Origin: JADJPO01 sp963828555
GTDB taxonomy: Bacteria > Actinomycetota > Actinomycetes > Actinomycetales > Kineosporiaceae
NCBI GenBank assembly: GCA_963828555.1
Contig: CAWHEL010000004.1
Location: 1,891,828-1,955,827, forward strand
Direction: 5' to 3'
Length of the DNA stretch: 64,000 nucleotides
A program made the translations under genes and the position numbers. The notes under the pieces are model-generated. The model saw only the letters and a program-made list of their open reading frames with translations. It was not told the DNA's origin and made no database searches. Below, piece after piece: positions 42,301 to 50,132 of the stretch (position 1 is the first letter of the stretch; each line of letters starts with the position of its first letter).

Positions 42301-42424
42301 GCGGGTCGACCAGGCCGGCGATCGCGGGATCGGCAAGCAGGGTGGCCGCGCGTTCGGGATCGCCGAAGCCGAGCCGGGCCAGGCGGGCGCCGGGGGTGCT
42401 GGAGCGTTCCCTGCTTATCGCCAC
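39386..42424 (-). CDS. glnE: Bifunctional glutamine synthetase adenylyltransferase/deadenylase
   Basis: Adds and removes AMP on the Tyr of GlnA1, tuning glutamine synthetase to nitrogen supply. The 1012-residue protein has two nucleotidyltransferase halves. The N-terminal half carries GKCGGRELNYVSDVDVIYVVEP and the C-terminal half GRLGGGELGYGSDADVLFVHD. Each is followed by a helical GlnD/GlnE-type region (KLGPGGLRDVEFSVQLLQL and KLGRGGLSDVEWTLQLLQL). GTG at 42424 begins the conserved N-terminus. The gene follows the amidotransferase gene by 13 bp and glnA2 before that, forming a nitrogen operon. Confidence 0.95.
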   Translation of the reverse strand: MAISRERSSTPGARLARLGFGDPERAATLLADPAIAGLVDPLEDLFDDGVLSALGEAPDPDRALLALVRILEELNGRREAHVDAKPARLLAMLRAGGPARSRLLAVLGASAALGDHLIRHPEHWTVLTDDGLGAVDAALLTAVGADPTAPAPVASLPVAAATDALRVAYRRRLLSIAGRDLVSADPVQDLPSVARDLADLASAALEAALAIARSELPKKAAPCRIAVIGMGKCGGRELNYVSDVDVIYVVEPVDGGDETAALATGAKLAAALARACSASTAEGTLWPVDAALRPEGKAGPLARTLRSHVSYYERWAQTWEFQALLKARVVAGDRELGRAYLDAIAPMVWRAAERENFVEDVQAMRRRVEQHVPAREAARQLKLGPGGLRDVEFSVQLLQLVHGRIDPRLRTGNTLEGLEALSAYGYVGRDDAAELDRAYRFLRTLEHRIQLHRLLRTHVVPDGRDDLRWIGRSFGMRRSPAEELEDLWRRHALEVRRLHEKLFYRPLLAAAARLTTDEVRLTPEAANARLAALGYRDPEGAMRHLAALTAGVSRRAAIQRQLLPVMLGWFADGADPDAGLLAFRRVSDDLGTTHWYLKMLRDSGAAAERMARVLAASQLVAQLLQRGPEAVTMFGEDAELAPRSREESVAAVNRAVDRYPDDAHAAAGAARAVRRREILRTAIGDIAGRLSLDQVGRALSDVAVATLDGVLRAASEQVARQHGGVLPTRMLVVGMGRLGGGELGYGSDADVLFVHDPVEGADERAAHDAAMTVAGELRRLLGAPGPDPALEVDADLRPEGRNGPLVRTLDSYARYYERWSLTWESQALTRAIPVAGDAELAERFLALIDPLRWPAEGLDESAVREIRRIKARVEAERLPRGADPHRHLKLGRGGLSDVEWTLQLLQLQHAGRVPALRTPSTVAGLVAATEAGLLSAEDGAELLAAWRLASRVRNATVLWRGRSSDALPTKRMELEGVARIVGYPPGSAAQLDEDYQRTTRRARAVVERVFYG

Positions 42425-42437
42425 CTCGCGCAGCCCT

Positions 42438-43157
42438 TCATCGCGCGGCGAGAACCTGGGCGAAGGCCGCGGCGTGCACCTCCGCCAGGGCGACCAGGTG
42501 CGGCTCCGCACCGGCCATCTCGGCGGTGAGCTCGTCGGGATGCAGACCCTCGGTGCGGATCGCGCCGTGCCCGTCGTCCATCCAGTCGCGCCAGTCCACC
42601 GCGGTGACCTCGGGGTGGTACTGCAGCCCCCACGCCGCCTCACCGATCCGGAACGCCTGGAGCGGGTACCGCGGTGCAGTGACCAGGAGCGCCGCGCCGG
42701 CAGGCAGCCGGGTGATCGCGTCCTGGTGCCAGTGCGGCACGGCGAAGCCATCGCCGAGCCGGGCCGTGACCGGGCCGAGCAACGGATCCCCGGCCGCCGC
42801 CCCGGTGACCGTGACCTCGACCAGGCCGACCTCCAGCCCCGCCTCGCCCCGGCCGACCTCGCCGCCAGTGGCCATGGCGAGCAGCTGGGCGCCAAGGCAG
42901 ATGCCCAGGGTCGGCAGCGACCGCTCGACCGCGTGCGCCATCAGCCGCCGGGTGGCGGGAAGCCACGGCGCGGCATCGTCCTCCCAGGCAGCCATCGACC
43001 CGCCAAGGACGACCAGCCCGTCGTAGTCCGACAAGTCCTGCGGCAGACCCTGGCCCTGATCGGGGCGGCGCTCGTCGAGTCGGGACCCGCCGAGGTCTCC
43101 CAACCGACCGAGGCCCGCGTACGACTCGTGGACGACGATCAGAAGGTGTGGGCTCAC
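42438..43157 (-). CDS. Class-I glutamine amidotransferase of unknown pathway
   Basis: Stand-alone glutamine amidotransferase domain (GMP-synthase-like), 239 residues. It has the DGLVVLGGSMAAWEDD strand, the nucleophile elbow TLGICLGAQLLA with catalytic Cys, VPHWHQDAITRLP and WGLQYHPEVT with the catalytic His and Glu. The GTG start overlaps the glnA2 stop (GTGA), so translation is coupled. Such genes in actinobacteria are often labelled type 1 glutamine amidotransferase without a known partner. The place between glnA2 and glnE suggests a role in glutamine or gamma-glutamyl compound breakdown, but this is inference. Confidence 0.85.
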   Translation of the reverse strand: MSPHLLIVVHESYAGLGRLGDLGGSRLDERRPDQGQGLPQDLSDYDGLVVLGGSMAAWEDDAAPWLPATRRLMAHAVERSLPTLGICLGAQLLAMATGGEVGRGEAGLEVGLVEVTVTGAAAGDPLLGPVTARLGDGFAVPHWHQDAITRLPAGAALLVTAPRYPLQAFRIGEAAWGLQYHPEVTAVDWRDWMDDGHGAIRTEGLHPDELTAEMAGAEPHLVALAEVHAAAFAQVLAAR

Positions 43158-44491
43158 AACACAGGAAGGTAGCGGTCCAGCTCGAAGGCGGTGATCTGAT
43201 GCCGGTAGTCCCACCACTCCTGGCGCTTGTTGCGCAGGAAGAAGTCGAACAGCCCCTCGCCGAGGGTCTCCGCGACCAGTTCGGAGTCCTGCATGATCTC
43301 GATCGCCGCCTCGAGGTTGCTCGGCAGCGGTTTGATGCCCAGGGCCCGGCGCTCGGAGTCGGTCAGCGCCCACACGTCGTCCTCGGCGCCGTCGGGGAGC
43401 TCGTAGCCCTCCTCGATGCCCTTCAGCCCGGCGGCCAGGATCACGGCGTAGGCCAGGTAGGGGTTGCAGGCCGAGTCCAGCGAGCGGTACTCGATCCGGG
43501 TGGAGTTGGGCTTGCCCGGCTTGTACATCGGCACCCGGATCAGGGCGGAGCGGTTGTTATGGCCCCAGCAGACGTAGGCCGGCGCCTCACCGCCGCCCCA
43601 GAGCCGCTTGTAGGAGTTCACCCACTGGTTGGTCACCGCGGTGATCTCGGCGGCGTGGGTGATCAGGCCGGCGATGAAGTGCCGGGCCACCGCGCTCAGC
43701 TGGTACTCGGCGCCGGCCTCGTGGAAGGCGTTGCGGTCGCCCTCGAACAGCGACAGATGCGTGTGCATGCCCGAGCCGGGGTGGTCGGCGAACGGCCGCG
43801 GCATGAACGTGGCGTAGATACCCTGCTCGAGCGCGACCTCCTTGATCACCGTACGGAAGGTCATGATGTTGTCGGCGGTGCTCAGCGCGTCGGCGTAGCG
43901 CAGGTCGATCTCGTTCTGCCCGGGGCCGCCCTCGTGGTGGCTGAACTCCACCGAGATGCCCATCGACTCCAGCAGGCCGATCGCGGCGCGCCGGAAGTCG
44001 TGCGTGGTGCCGCGGGCGACGTGGTCGAAGTAGCCGGCCTGGTCGACCGGCTCCGGGGCGCGCCCGCGCACGGGCTCGTCCTTGAGCAGGTAGAACTCGA
44101 TCTCGGGGTGGGTGTAGAAGGTCAGCCCGTGACCGGCGGCCTTCTCCAGCGCACGCTTGAGCACGTGCCGGGGGTCGGCCAGGGTCGGCTCGCCGTCCGG
44201 GGTGAGGATGTCGCAGAACATGCGGCCGGTGCCCTGGTGATCACCGCGCCAGGGCAGCACCGAGAAGGTCGACGGGTCGGGTCTGACCAGCATGTCCGCC
44301 TCGTAGACCCGGGCCAGGCCCTGGATCGCCGAGCCGTCGAAACCGATGCCCTCGGCGAAGGCGCCCTCCAGCTCGGCGGGCGCCACGGCGACCGACTTGA
44401 GCGAGCCCAGCACGTCGGTGAACCACAGCCGCACGAACCGGATGTCGCGCTCCTCCAGGGTGCGGAGCACGAACTCCTGCTGTCTGTCCAC
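43154..44491 (-). CDS. glnA2: Glutamine synthetase-like protein GlnA2
   Basis: Second type-I glutamine synthetase family member, 445 residues. It begins MDRQQEFVLRTLEERDIRFVR as mycobacterial GlnA2 does. It contains GIGFDGSAIQGL, HPEIEFYLL, SVEFSHHEGGPGQNEIDLRYADAL, ATFMPRPFADHPGSGMHTH, VNSYKRLWGGGEAP, NNRSALIRVPMY and NPYLAYAVILAAGLKG. The adenylylation-site segment of GlnA1 (NLVYSARNR) is replaced by YVCWGHNNR, so GlnE should not modify it. GGGAG precedes the GTG at 44491, favoured over the GTG two codons upstream. GlnA2-type proteins may prefer amines or D-amino acids over ammonia; activity here is untested. Confidence 0.9.
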   Translation of the reverse strand: MDRQQEFVLRTLEERDIRFVRLWFTDVLGSLKSVAVAPAELEGAFAEGIGFDGSAIQGLARVYEADMLVRPDPSTFSVLPWRGDHQGTGRMFCDILTPDGEPTLADPRHVLKRALEKAAGHGLTFYTHPEIEFYLLKDEPVRGRAPEPVDQAGYFDHVARGTTHDFRRAAIGLLESMGISVEFSHHEGGPGQNEIDLRYADALSTADNIMTFRTVIKEVALEQGIYATFMPRPFADHPGSGMHTHLSLFEGDRNAFHEAGAEYQLSAVARHFIAGLITHAAEITAVTNQWVNSYKRLWGGGEAPAYVCWGHNNRSALIRVPMYKPGKPNSTRIEYRSLDSACNPYLAYAVILAAGLKGIEEGYELPDGAEDDVWALTDSERRALGIKPLPSNLEAAIEIMQDSELVAETLGEGLFDFFLRNKRQEWWDYRHQITAFELDRYLPVL

Positions 44492-44528
44492 GGTCACTCC
44501 CAGCTCGCCCGTCGCCGTTGCCGGACCC

Positions 44529-44534
44529 AGGCTA
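44529..44534 (-). promoter_or_regulatory. -10 box of the glnA2 operon
   Basis: TAGCCT on the minus strand, predicting a leader of about 30 nt that includes GGGAG. Confidence 0.4.
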
Positions 44535-44604
44535 GTCGGCCCATGTGACAGCGCCGTGTCAGGACGCGACGTCCGGCCCGGCGCTGTCCCTGATCAGCGG
44601 CTGC

Positions 44605-45960
44605 TCAGCGGCTGCGGCGTGATCCACTGCGGGCGCCGGCCGAGAACGCCGCCGCACCGTTGGGCCGGCGCCGGGCGCCGCGCGGCGCTGCCGCCGGGCG
44701 GCCCGACCCGGCGGCAGGCGCGCCGCCGGGAGCCCGCCGCGGACGGTTCGACAGGCGCTGCTCGGGGACCGCGGTGACGAAGCCGCCGGTGAGCAACCGC
44801 TCACCCGGGGCGAGCTCGCGCAGCAACGGGTGGCTCGAGGTGACCCGGGTGGTGGTCGCGGAGACGCCCGCCCGGCGGGTCAGGTCGCGCACCTCGCGCA
44901 CCTGCGCATCCGTCATCAGCGTGATCACGGTGCCGCTGGCGCCGGCGCGGGCGGTCCGGCCGGAGCGGTGCAGGTAGGCCTTGGCCTCCCCCGGCGGGTC
45001 GGCGTGCACGACCAGGCCCACGTCGTCGACGTGGATGCCGCGGGCGGCGATGTCGGTGGCCACCAGGGTGCGGGCAGCGCCGGAGTGGAAGGCCTCCATC
45101 GTGCGGGTGCGTGCCCCCTGACTGAGGTCGCCGTGCAGCTCGACGGCGGGCACGCCCGAGGCATTGAGCTGCTTGGCCAGACGCTTGGCGCGGTGCTTGG
45201 TGCGAGTGAAGATCACCGTGCGGCCGGGGGCCGCTGCCAGGTCGACCAGCACCGGCAGGTGCGCCTCCTGGCTGACATGCAGCACGTGGTGGCTCATGGT
45301 CGAGATCGGCGAGGTGGCCGAATCGGCCTGGTGGGTCACCGGCTTGTGCAGGTAGGCCTTCACCAGCACGTCGACGGCCGCGTCGAGAGTGGCCGAGAAC
45401 AGCATCCGCTGGCCGCTGTCGGGGGTCAGGTCGAGGATCCGGCGCACGCCGGGCAAGAAGCCCAGGTCGGACATGTGGTCGGCCTCGTCGATCACGGTCA
45501 CCTCGACCGCATCCAGGCGCAGGTGCCGCTGGCGCAGCAGGTCCTCCAGGCGCCCGGGGCAGGCGACCAGGATGTCGACGCCGGCCCGCAGCGCATTCAC
45601 CTGGGGCTGCTGACGGATGCCGCCGAAGATGGTGCGCGAGGTGAGCCCCAGCGGCTTGGCCAGCGGGGCCATCGCCGCCTCGATCTGCACGGCCAGCTCA
45701 CGGGTGGGGGCCAGGATCAGCGCCCGCGGCAGGTGCGGACGGCGCGGGGCGCCGCTGGCAGCGAGGCGGGCGAGCAGCGGGAGCACGAAGGCGTAGGTCT
45801 TGCCGGAGCCGGTGCGGCCACGGCCCAGCACGTCCCGGCCGGCCAGGGAATCCGGCAGTGTGACTGCCTGGATCGGGGTCGGGACGGTGATCTGCTGGCC
45901 GGCGAGGACGTCGGCCAGTACTGCGGGCACGCCAAGGGCGCGGAAGGTGGTGTCTGACAT
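44605..45960 (-). CDS. DEAD-box RNA helicase
   Basis: ATP-dependent RNA unwinding protein, 451 residues. Motifs in order: Q motif (TVPTPIQAVTLPDSLAG), I (GRTGSGKTY), Ia (LAPTRELAVQ), GG, Ib (CPGRLEDLL), II (VIDEADHM), III (FSAT), IV (VIFTRTK), V (LVATDIAARGIHVDDVGLVVH) and VI (YLHRSGRTARAG). A basic Arg/Pro/Ala-rich tail (after about 395) resembles RNA-binding tails of RhlE/CsdA-type helicases. The 254-nt gap upstream contains a hairpin (45986-46004) in the likely 5' leader. Cold or ribosome-assembly roles are usual for the family. Confidence 0.93.
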   Translation of the reverse strand: MSDTTFRALGVPAVLADVLAGQQITVPTPIQAVTLPDSLAGRDVLGRGRTGSGKTYAFVLPLLARLAASGAPRRPHLPRALILAPTRELAVQIEAAMAPLAKPLGLTSRTIFGGIRQQPQVNALRAGVDILVACPGRLEDLLRQRHLRLDAVEVTVIDEADHMSDLGFLPGVRRILDLTPDSGQRMLFSATLDAAVDVLVKAYLHKPVTHQADSATSPISTMSHHVLHVSQEAHLPVLVDLAAAPGRTVIFTRTKHRAKRLAKQLNASGVPAVELHGDLSQGARTRTMEAFHSGAARTLVATDIAARGIHVDDVGLVVHADPPGEAKAYLHRSGRTARAGASGTVITLMTDAQVREVRDLTRRAGVSATTTRVTSSHPLLRELAPGERLLTGGFVTAVPEQRLSNRPRRAPGGAPAAGSGRPAAAPRGARRRPNGAAAFSAGARSGSRRSR

Positions 45961-46214
45961 GGTGAAGGGGTGACTCCGATGAACAATCGACCGCGACGGT
46001 CGATAGCGGGGCGTTCTGCCCGGCGCGACTCTCTACTGGGTCGCGGCGCAAGGGCTTCGACGGTGCGAGAAGTGGGCCCGAGGCAGAACTGGGCGGGCCC
46101 GCTGTGGTCCAGGGTATCGGACAACGTTCGACAACCTCGCATCGGCCGGTCGGACAGCCGCCTTTAGAGTGGCTGCGTACCACCACCGCCCGCCGAGCGA
46201 GGACGACAGAGGCC
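45961..46214. other. Intergenic gap between the helicase and DUF4870 genes
   Basis: It holds the divergent promoters. ATCGACC/GGTCGAT at 45986-46004 forms a small hairpin that would sit in the helicase mRNA leader. TAGAGT at 46165-46170 is a candidate -10 box for the DUF4870 gene, with a leader of about 40 nt. No gene seen. Confidence 0.5.
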
Positions 46215-46604
46215 ATGACCACGAACCAGCCCGAGTACGGCGCCCCCACCCCGCAACTGTCTCCCGCAGAGGAGCGACAGTGGGGCACGCTCTCGCACGT
46301 GGTGCCGCTCGGAGCCATGCTGCTCAGCGCCGGCACCCTGGGATTCGTCGCCTCACTCGTGATCTATCTGCTGTACAAGGATCGGGGCGCGTTCGTGCGC
46401 CGGAATGCGGCGAACTCGCTCAACGTGCAGATCATCACCGGGATCGGCCTGATCATCTCGGTGCCGCTGATGTTCGTCCTGATCGGGTTCCTCACCTACG
46501 CCGCGGTGCTGCTGTTCGCCGGCATCCTGCACGTCGTCGGTGCGGTGAAGGCCAGCAACGGCGAGACCTGGAACCCGCCGCTGACGCCGCGGTTCGTCTC
46601 CTAG
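46215..46604 (+). CDS. DUF4870 membrane protein
   Basis: Small integral membrane protein of unknown function, 129 residues. A short polar N-terminus (MTTNQPEYGAPTPQLSPAEE) is followed by three membrane segments and the DUF4870 hallmarks WGTLSHVVPLGAMLLSAG, DRGAFVRRNAANSLNVQI and a final VGAVKASNGETW. ATG at 46215 has GAGG nearby; the longer frame upstream lacks coding character. It directly precedes nadE, whose -10 box overlaps its stop. Confidence 0.87.
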   Translation: MTTNQPEYGAPTPQLSPAEERQWGTLSHVVPLGAMLLSAGTLGFVASLVIYLLYKDRGAFVRRNAANSLNVQIITGIGLIISVPLMFVLIGFLTYAAVLLFAGILHVVGAVKASNGETWNPPLTPRFVS

Positions 46605-46607
46605 GCT
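46602..46607 (+). promoter_or_regulatory. -10 box of nadE, leaderless
   Basis: TAGGCT, 7 nt before the ATG at 46615. Its TAG is also the DUF4870 stop codon. Confidence 0.6.
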
Positions 46608-46614
46608 CGCTGGC

Positions 46615-48405
46615 ATGACTCAGCTGCGCCTGGCCCTGGCCCAGGTGAACCCGACCGTCGGCGACCTGGCCGGCAACGCCGCCCTGGTCCGGCGCTGGGC
46701 CCGTACGGCCGCCGACGCCGGCGCCCACCTGGCCGCCTTCCCCGAGATGGTGCTCACCGGGTATCCGGTAGAGGACCTCGCCCTGCGCACCTCCTTCGTC
46801 GATGCCAGCCGGCACGCGCTGGAGGCGCTCGCCGCGGACCTGGCCGCCGACGGGCTGGGCGACCTGCCGGTAGTGGTGGGCTACCTCGACCGGGTGGACC
46901 GCGACGGCGACGGGCACGGTGACAACGTGGCGCCCGCCGTCCGGGTCGGGGTGCCCAAGGGCGAGCCGCAGAACTGCGCCGCGGTGCTGGTGGGCGGTGA
47001 GGTGGTCGCCCGCTACGCCAAGCACCACCTGCCCAACTACGGCGTCTTCGACGAGTTCCGGATCTTCGTGCCCGGGCGCGACCTGACCGTGGTGCGCGTG
47101 CGCGGCGTCGACGTCGCGATCGCCATCTGTGAGGACCTGTGGCAGGAGGGCGGCCCGGTCGCACTGACCCGCGCCGCGGGCGCCGAGCTGCTGCTGGTGC
47201 TGAACGGCTCGCCCTACGAGCGCGAGAAGGACGACGTCCGCCGGGAACTGGTCACTCGCCGCGCCGCCCAGGCAGGCTGTGCGCTCGCGTACGTGAACAT
47301 GGTCGGCGGGCAGGACGACCTGGTCTTCGACGGGGACTCGATCGTGGTCTCCGCGGCGGGTGAGGTGCGGGCCCGGGCGCCACAGTTCGACGAGGCCCTG
47401 CTCGTGGTCGACCTCGACCTTCCGGTCGACGCCCGGCACACGGCGCCACCCGAGGTGGACGGCGTGCGGCACGTGACGATCACTCACGAGCCGGTTCCGG
47501 CCTACTCCCCCGAAGTCACGCTGCAGGCTCCGGCGACGATCGCCGAGGAGCGCGACGGCGAGGCCGAGGTGTACCGCGCGCTGGTGGTCGGGCTGCGGGA
47601 CTACGTGCGCAAGAACGGGTTCCGCTCGGTCGTCGTCGCCGTGTCGGGTGGGATCGACTCGGCCCTGGTGGCCGCCATCGCCTGCGACGCCGTCGGCGCC
47701 GAGAACGTGGTCGGGGTCTCGATGCCCTCGGTCTACTCCAGTGACCACTCCAAGGACGACGCCGCCGACCTGGCCAAGCGGACCGGCCTGGACTATCGGG
47801 TGGTGCCGATCGCGCCCATGGTGCAGGCCTTCCTGGACGCCGTGGCCCTGAGCGGGATCGCCGAGGAGAACCTGCAGGCCCGGGTGCGCGGCGTCGTCCT
47901 GATGGGCCTGTCGAACCAGGAGGGGCACCTCGCGCTGACGACGGGCAACAAGTCCGAGCTGTCGGTCGGGTACTCCACCATCTACGGCGACTCGGTCGGC
48001 GGCTACAACCCGGTCAAGGACGTGCCCAAGACACTGCTGTGGGCGTTGTCTCGCTGGCGCAACGCCGAGGCGGAGCGGCTCGGCGAAACCCCGCCGATCC
48101 CGGAGCGCTCGATCAGCAAGCCGCCGTCGGCGGAGCTGCGCCCGGGCCAGACCGATCAGGATTCGCTGCCGCCGTACGAGGAACTCGACCCGTTGCTGGA
48201 GCGGTATGTCGAGGGCGCGCACGGACGGTCGGAGCTGCTCGCCGACGGCTTCGCCGCGGCCATGATCGACGGAGTGGTCACCATGGTCGACCGGGCGGAG
48301 TGGAAGCGACGCCAGTCGGCCCCCGGCCCGAAGATCTCCCCGGTGGCCTTCGGGCGGGACCGGCGGCTGCCGATCACCTCCCGGTGGCGCGAGGACCGCT
48401 CGTAG
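46615..48405 (+). CDS. nadE: Glutamine-dependent NAD+ synthetase
   Basis: Makes NAD from deamido-NAD, glutamine and ATP. The 596-residue protein has an N-terminal nitrilase-type glutaminase domain (about 1-270) with catalytic Glu (FPEMVLTGYPVEDL), Lys (AKHHLPNYGVFDE) and Cys (AIAICEDLWQ), and a C-terminal synthetase domain (about 310-590) with VVAVSGGIDSALVAAIA, VSMPSVYSSDHSKDDA, LTTGNKSELSVGYSTIYGD and ERSISKPPSAELRPGQTDQDSLPPY. It is of the two-domain type but somewhat shorter than the ~680-residue mycobacterial form. It is an autonomous unit with a leaderless start. Confidence 0.95.
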   Translation: MTQLRLALAQVNPTVGDLAGNAALVRRWARTAADAGAHLAAFPEMVLTGYPVEDLALRTSFVDASRHALEALAADLAADGLGDLPVVVGYLDRVDRDGDGHGDNVAPAVRVGVPKGEPQNCAAVLVGGEVVARYAKHHLPNYGVFDEFRIFVPGRDLTVVRVRGVDVAIAICEDLWQEGGPVALTRAAGAELLLVLNGSPYEREKDDVRRELVTRRAAQAGCALAYVNMVGGQDDLVFDGDSIVVSAAGEVRARAPQFDEALLVVDLDLPVDARHTAPPEVDGVRHVTITHEPVPAYSPEVTLQAPATIAEERDGEAEVYRALVVGLRDYVRKNGFRSVVVAVSGGIDSALVAAIACDAVGAENVVGVSMPSVYSSDHSKDDAADLAKRTGLDYRVVPIAPMVQAFLDAVALSGIAEENLQARVRGVVLMGLSNQEGHLALTTGNKSELSVGYSTIYGDSVGGYNPVKDVPKTLLWALSRWRNAEAERLGETPPIPERSISKPPSAELRPGQTDQDSLPPYEELDPLLERYVEGAHGRSELLADGFAAAMIDGVVTMVDRAEWKRRQSAPGPKISPVAFGRDRRLPITSRWREDRS

Positions 48406-48418
48406 CCGCAGCCGCGGC

Positions 48419-49303
48419 TCACCCGCCGAGGAAGGCCTCCACCAGGGGAGCCACCCTCTCGGGACGGCCACGGCGGTCGGCGTTCCCGGTCACCTCGTGG
48501 CCGACGCCGGGCAGCTCCACCCGCTCGACGGCCGACAGCACCCGCTCCAGCGCGTCCAGGGCCTGGCGGAGGTAGTCGGGGCTCCTCGCCCCACCGAGCA
48601 GGAGCACTCGGGCCCTCACGTCCTGGAAGAGGTCCAGCCGCCCCGAGGTGGCGGCCACCAGCGCGAAGTCCTGGCGCAGCGTGGGCGCGAGGTCCCGCAT
48701 GGTTACGTAGCCGTCACGAGGTCGCGCGGCGAGGCGACGCTGCTCGTGTCCCGCGCCCCAGGCCGTGAGCCGGGTCAGTAGCCCGCGTGGGAGCCGGCGC
48801 ATCGCCGCAGGCCCCATCTCGGCACCGAGCATGCCGGTCACCAGCGCCGCGTCGAGGTCGCCGTCCTCGATCTCCCGCGCGACCCTGGCGACCAGGGCGG
48901 CGGCCCGGTCCAGGTCGCGCAGCAGCGGCGGTTCGAAGAGCACCGCTCGCTCGACGGTCGGGACGGCCAGCAACGTGTGCAGCCACACCAGGGCGCCCGA
49001 GCTGACCCCCATCACGAGTCGAGCCCCGGTCGCAGACAGGACCGCTGCCATGTCCTCGACATCCTGCGCCGTGCGATAGGGCGGCTGGTACGCGCCGCTC
49101 CGGCCGCGGCCACGACGATCGGGAAGGTGGACCGTATAGCGTCCGCTGAGCGCCCGCGCCAGCTCGAGGTGGCTGTGGGACCACTCCATCGCGCCGTGCA
49201 GCAGGACCAACCCGGGGCGAGCACCGGTGGCCACCGACTGGAAGCCGATCATGGTGCCGTCGCCCGATGCGACGTGGTGCGCAGTGATGTCCGGGGGGAT
49301 CAT
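48419..49303 (-). CDS. Alpha/beta hydrolase
   Basis: Serine hydrolase of unknown substrate, 294 residues. It shows the oxyanion region LVLLHGAMEWSHSHLELARAL, VHLPDRRGRGRSG, the nucleophile elbow VMGVSSGALVWLHTLL with catalytic Ser, a lid region and LPGVGHEVTGN with the catalytic His near the C-terminus. Its ATG overlaps the stop of the PadR gene (ATGA), so it is the regulator's operon partner and probably its target. Substrate could be an ester or lactone that also acts as inducer; this is inference. Confidence 0.85.
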   Translation of the reverse strand: MIPPDITAHHVASGDGTMIGFQSVATGARPGLVLLHGAMEWSHSHLELARALSGRYTVHLPDRRGRGRSGAYQPPYRTAQDVEDMAAVLSATGARLVMGVSSGALVWLHTLLAVPTVERAVLFEPPLLRDLDRAAALVARVAREIEDGDLDAALVTGMLGAEMGPAAMRRLPRGLLTRLTAWGAGHEQRRLAARPRDGYVTMRDLAPTLRQDFALVAATSGRLDLFQDVRARVLLLGGARSPDYLRQALDALERVLSAVERVELPGVGHEVTGNADRRGRPERVAPLVEAFLGG

Positions 49304-49932
49304 CGAGTCACCTCCGAGTCAGGGCGCAGATCGCCGTCCTCCCGATGTCCCGTCCAGGCGTTCCGCCAGCCGGTCGCCGGGTCCGCGAGGCGACGGTGGA
49401 GCCGGCGGAAGAACTCGGTCTCCGCCGCCAGGACCTCGAGGCGGTACTCCTCCTCCACCAGGTACAGATCGTGGACGCCGACACCGCGTGCCTCGGCGAT
49501 GACGGCGTCGATCTCGTGGCGCTGAGCGTCCAGGCCGCGCAGTCGTCGGTCCAGCTGGGCGAGGACGTCGTCGGGCGTCAGCGCGCCCAGGAGCGACAGC
49601 GCCGTCACGATCTGCGGGAACTCGTGCCGGGGCCGGGCGAGCAGATCCCGCAGCCAGCTGCCCAGCTCCTCCCGGCCCGCATCGGTCAGCGCATAGACGG
49701 TTCGCTCGGGCCTCCCGCCGTGCCTTCCCGACTCCACGGGCCGGATCAGCTCCTCCCGGGCGAGCTGCGCGAAGACCATGTACAGCGACCCGTGCCGGTA
49801 CTTGATGCTGCGGGCATCGCCGTTGCTCTTCAGGGTGCGTCCGAGCTCGTACGGGTGCATCGGGCGCTGCGTCAGATAGGCCAGCACCGCCAGTGCCAAC
49901 GGATTGGCGACCCGGCGACCGTCGTCCGCCAT
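49300..49932 (-). CDS. PadR-family transcriptional regulator
   Basis: Winged-helix repressor, 210 residues. The N-terminal domain has NPLALAVLAYLTQRPMHPYELGRTLK, a wing with IKYRHGSLYMVFAQLAREELIRPVES and RPERTVYALTDAGREELGSWL, matching PadR; the C-terminal half is a long helical Vir-like dimerisation region. The ATG at 49932 has GAGAGGGG upstream; an ATG six codons earlier is less well placed. A 22-bp perfect inverted repeat lies 20 bp upstream and is the likely operator. It forms an operon with the hydrolase. Confidence 0.9.
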   Translation of the reverse strand: MADDGRRVANPLALAVLAYLTQRPMHPYELGRTLKSNGDARSIKYRHGSLYMVFAQLAREELIRPVESGRHGGRPERTVYALTDAGREELGSWLRDLLARPRHEFPQIVTALSLLGALTPDDVLAQLDRRLRGLDAQRHEIDAVIAEARGVGVHDLYLVEEEYRLEVLAAETEFFRRLHRRLADPATGWRNAWTGHREDGDLRPDSEVTR

Positions 49933-49951
49933 GTTCACGCCCCTCTCCACC

Positions 49952-49973
49952 GATTAGTCGATGTCGACTAATC
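49952..49973. promoter_or_regulatory. Likely PadR operator
   Basis: GATTAGTCGA and TCGACTAATC, perfect 10-bp arms with a 2-bp spacer, just upstream of the PadR gene start. It is strikingly AT-richer than its surroundings. The position fits autoregulation. Confidence 0.7.
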
Positions 49974-50132
49974 ATGTTCGATCAAGAGTGCCACACCAAG
50001 CCCCGGCGTGCGACCGCGATCACGCCTACGGATGCGGCCCCAGGCGACAAGCCGTGACAATGTGACGAGGCTGCCGCGGCGACGGGTCGCGGGGCACGCG
50101 GCCTTGAGCGCATCCCCGGCGTCGGAGGAACC

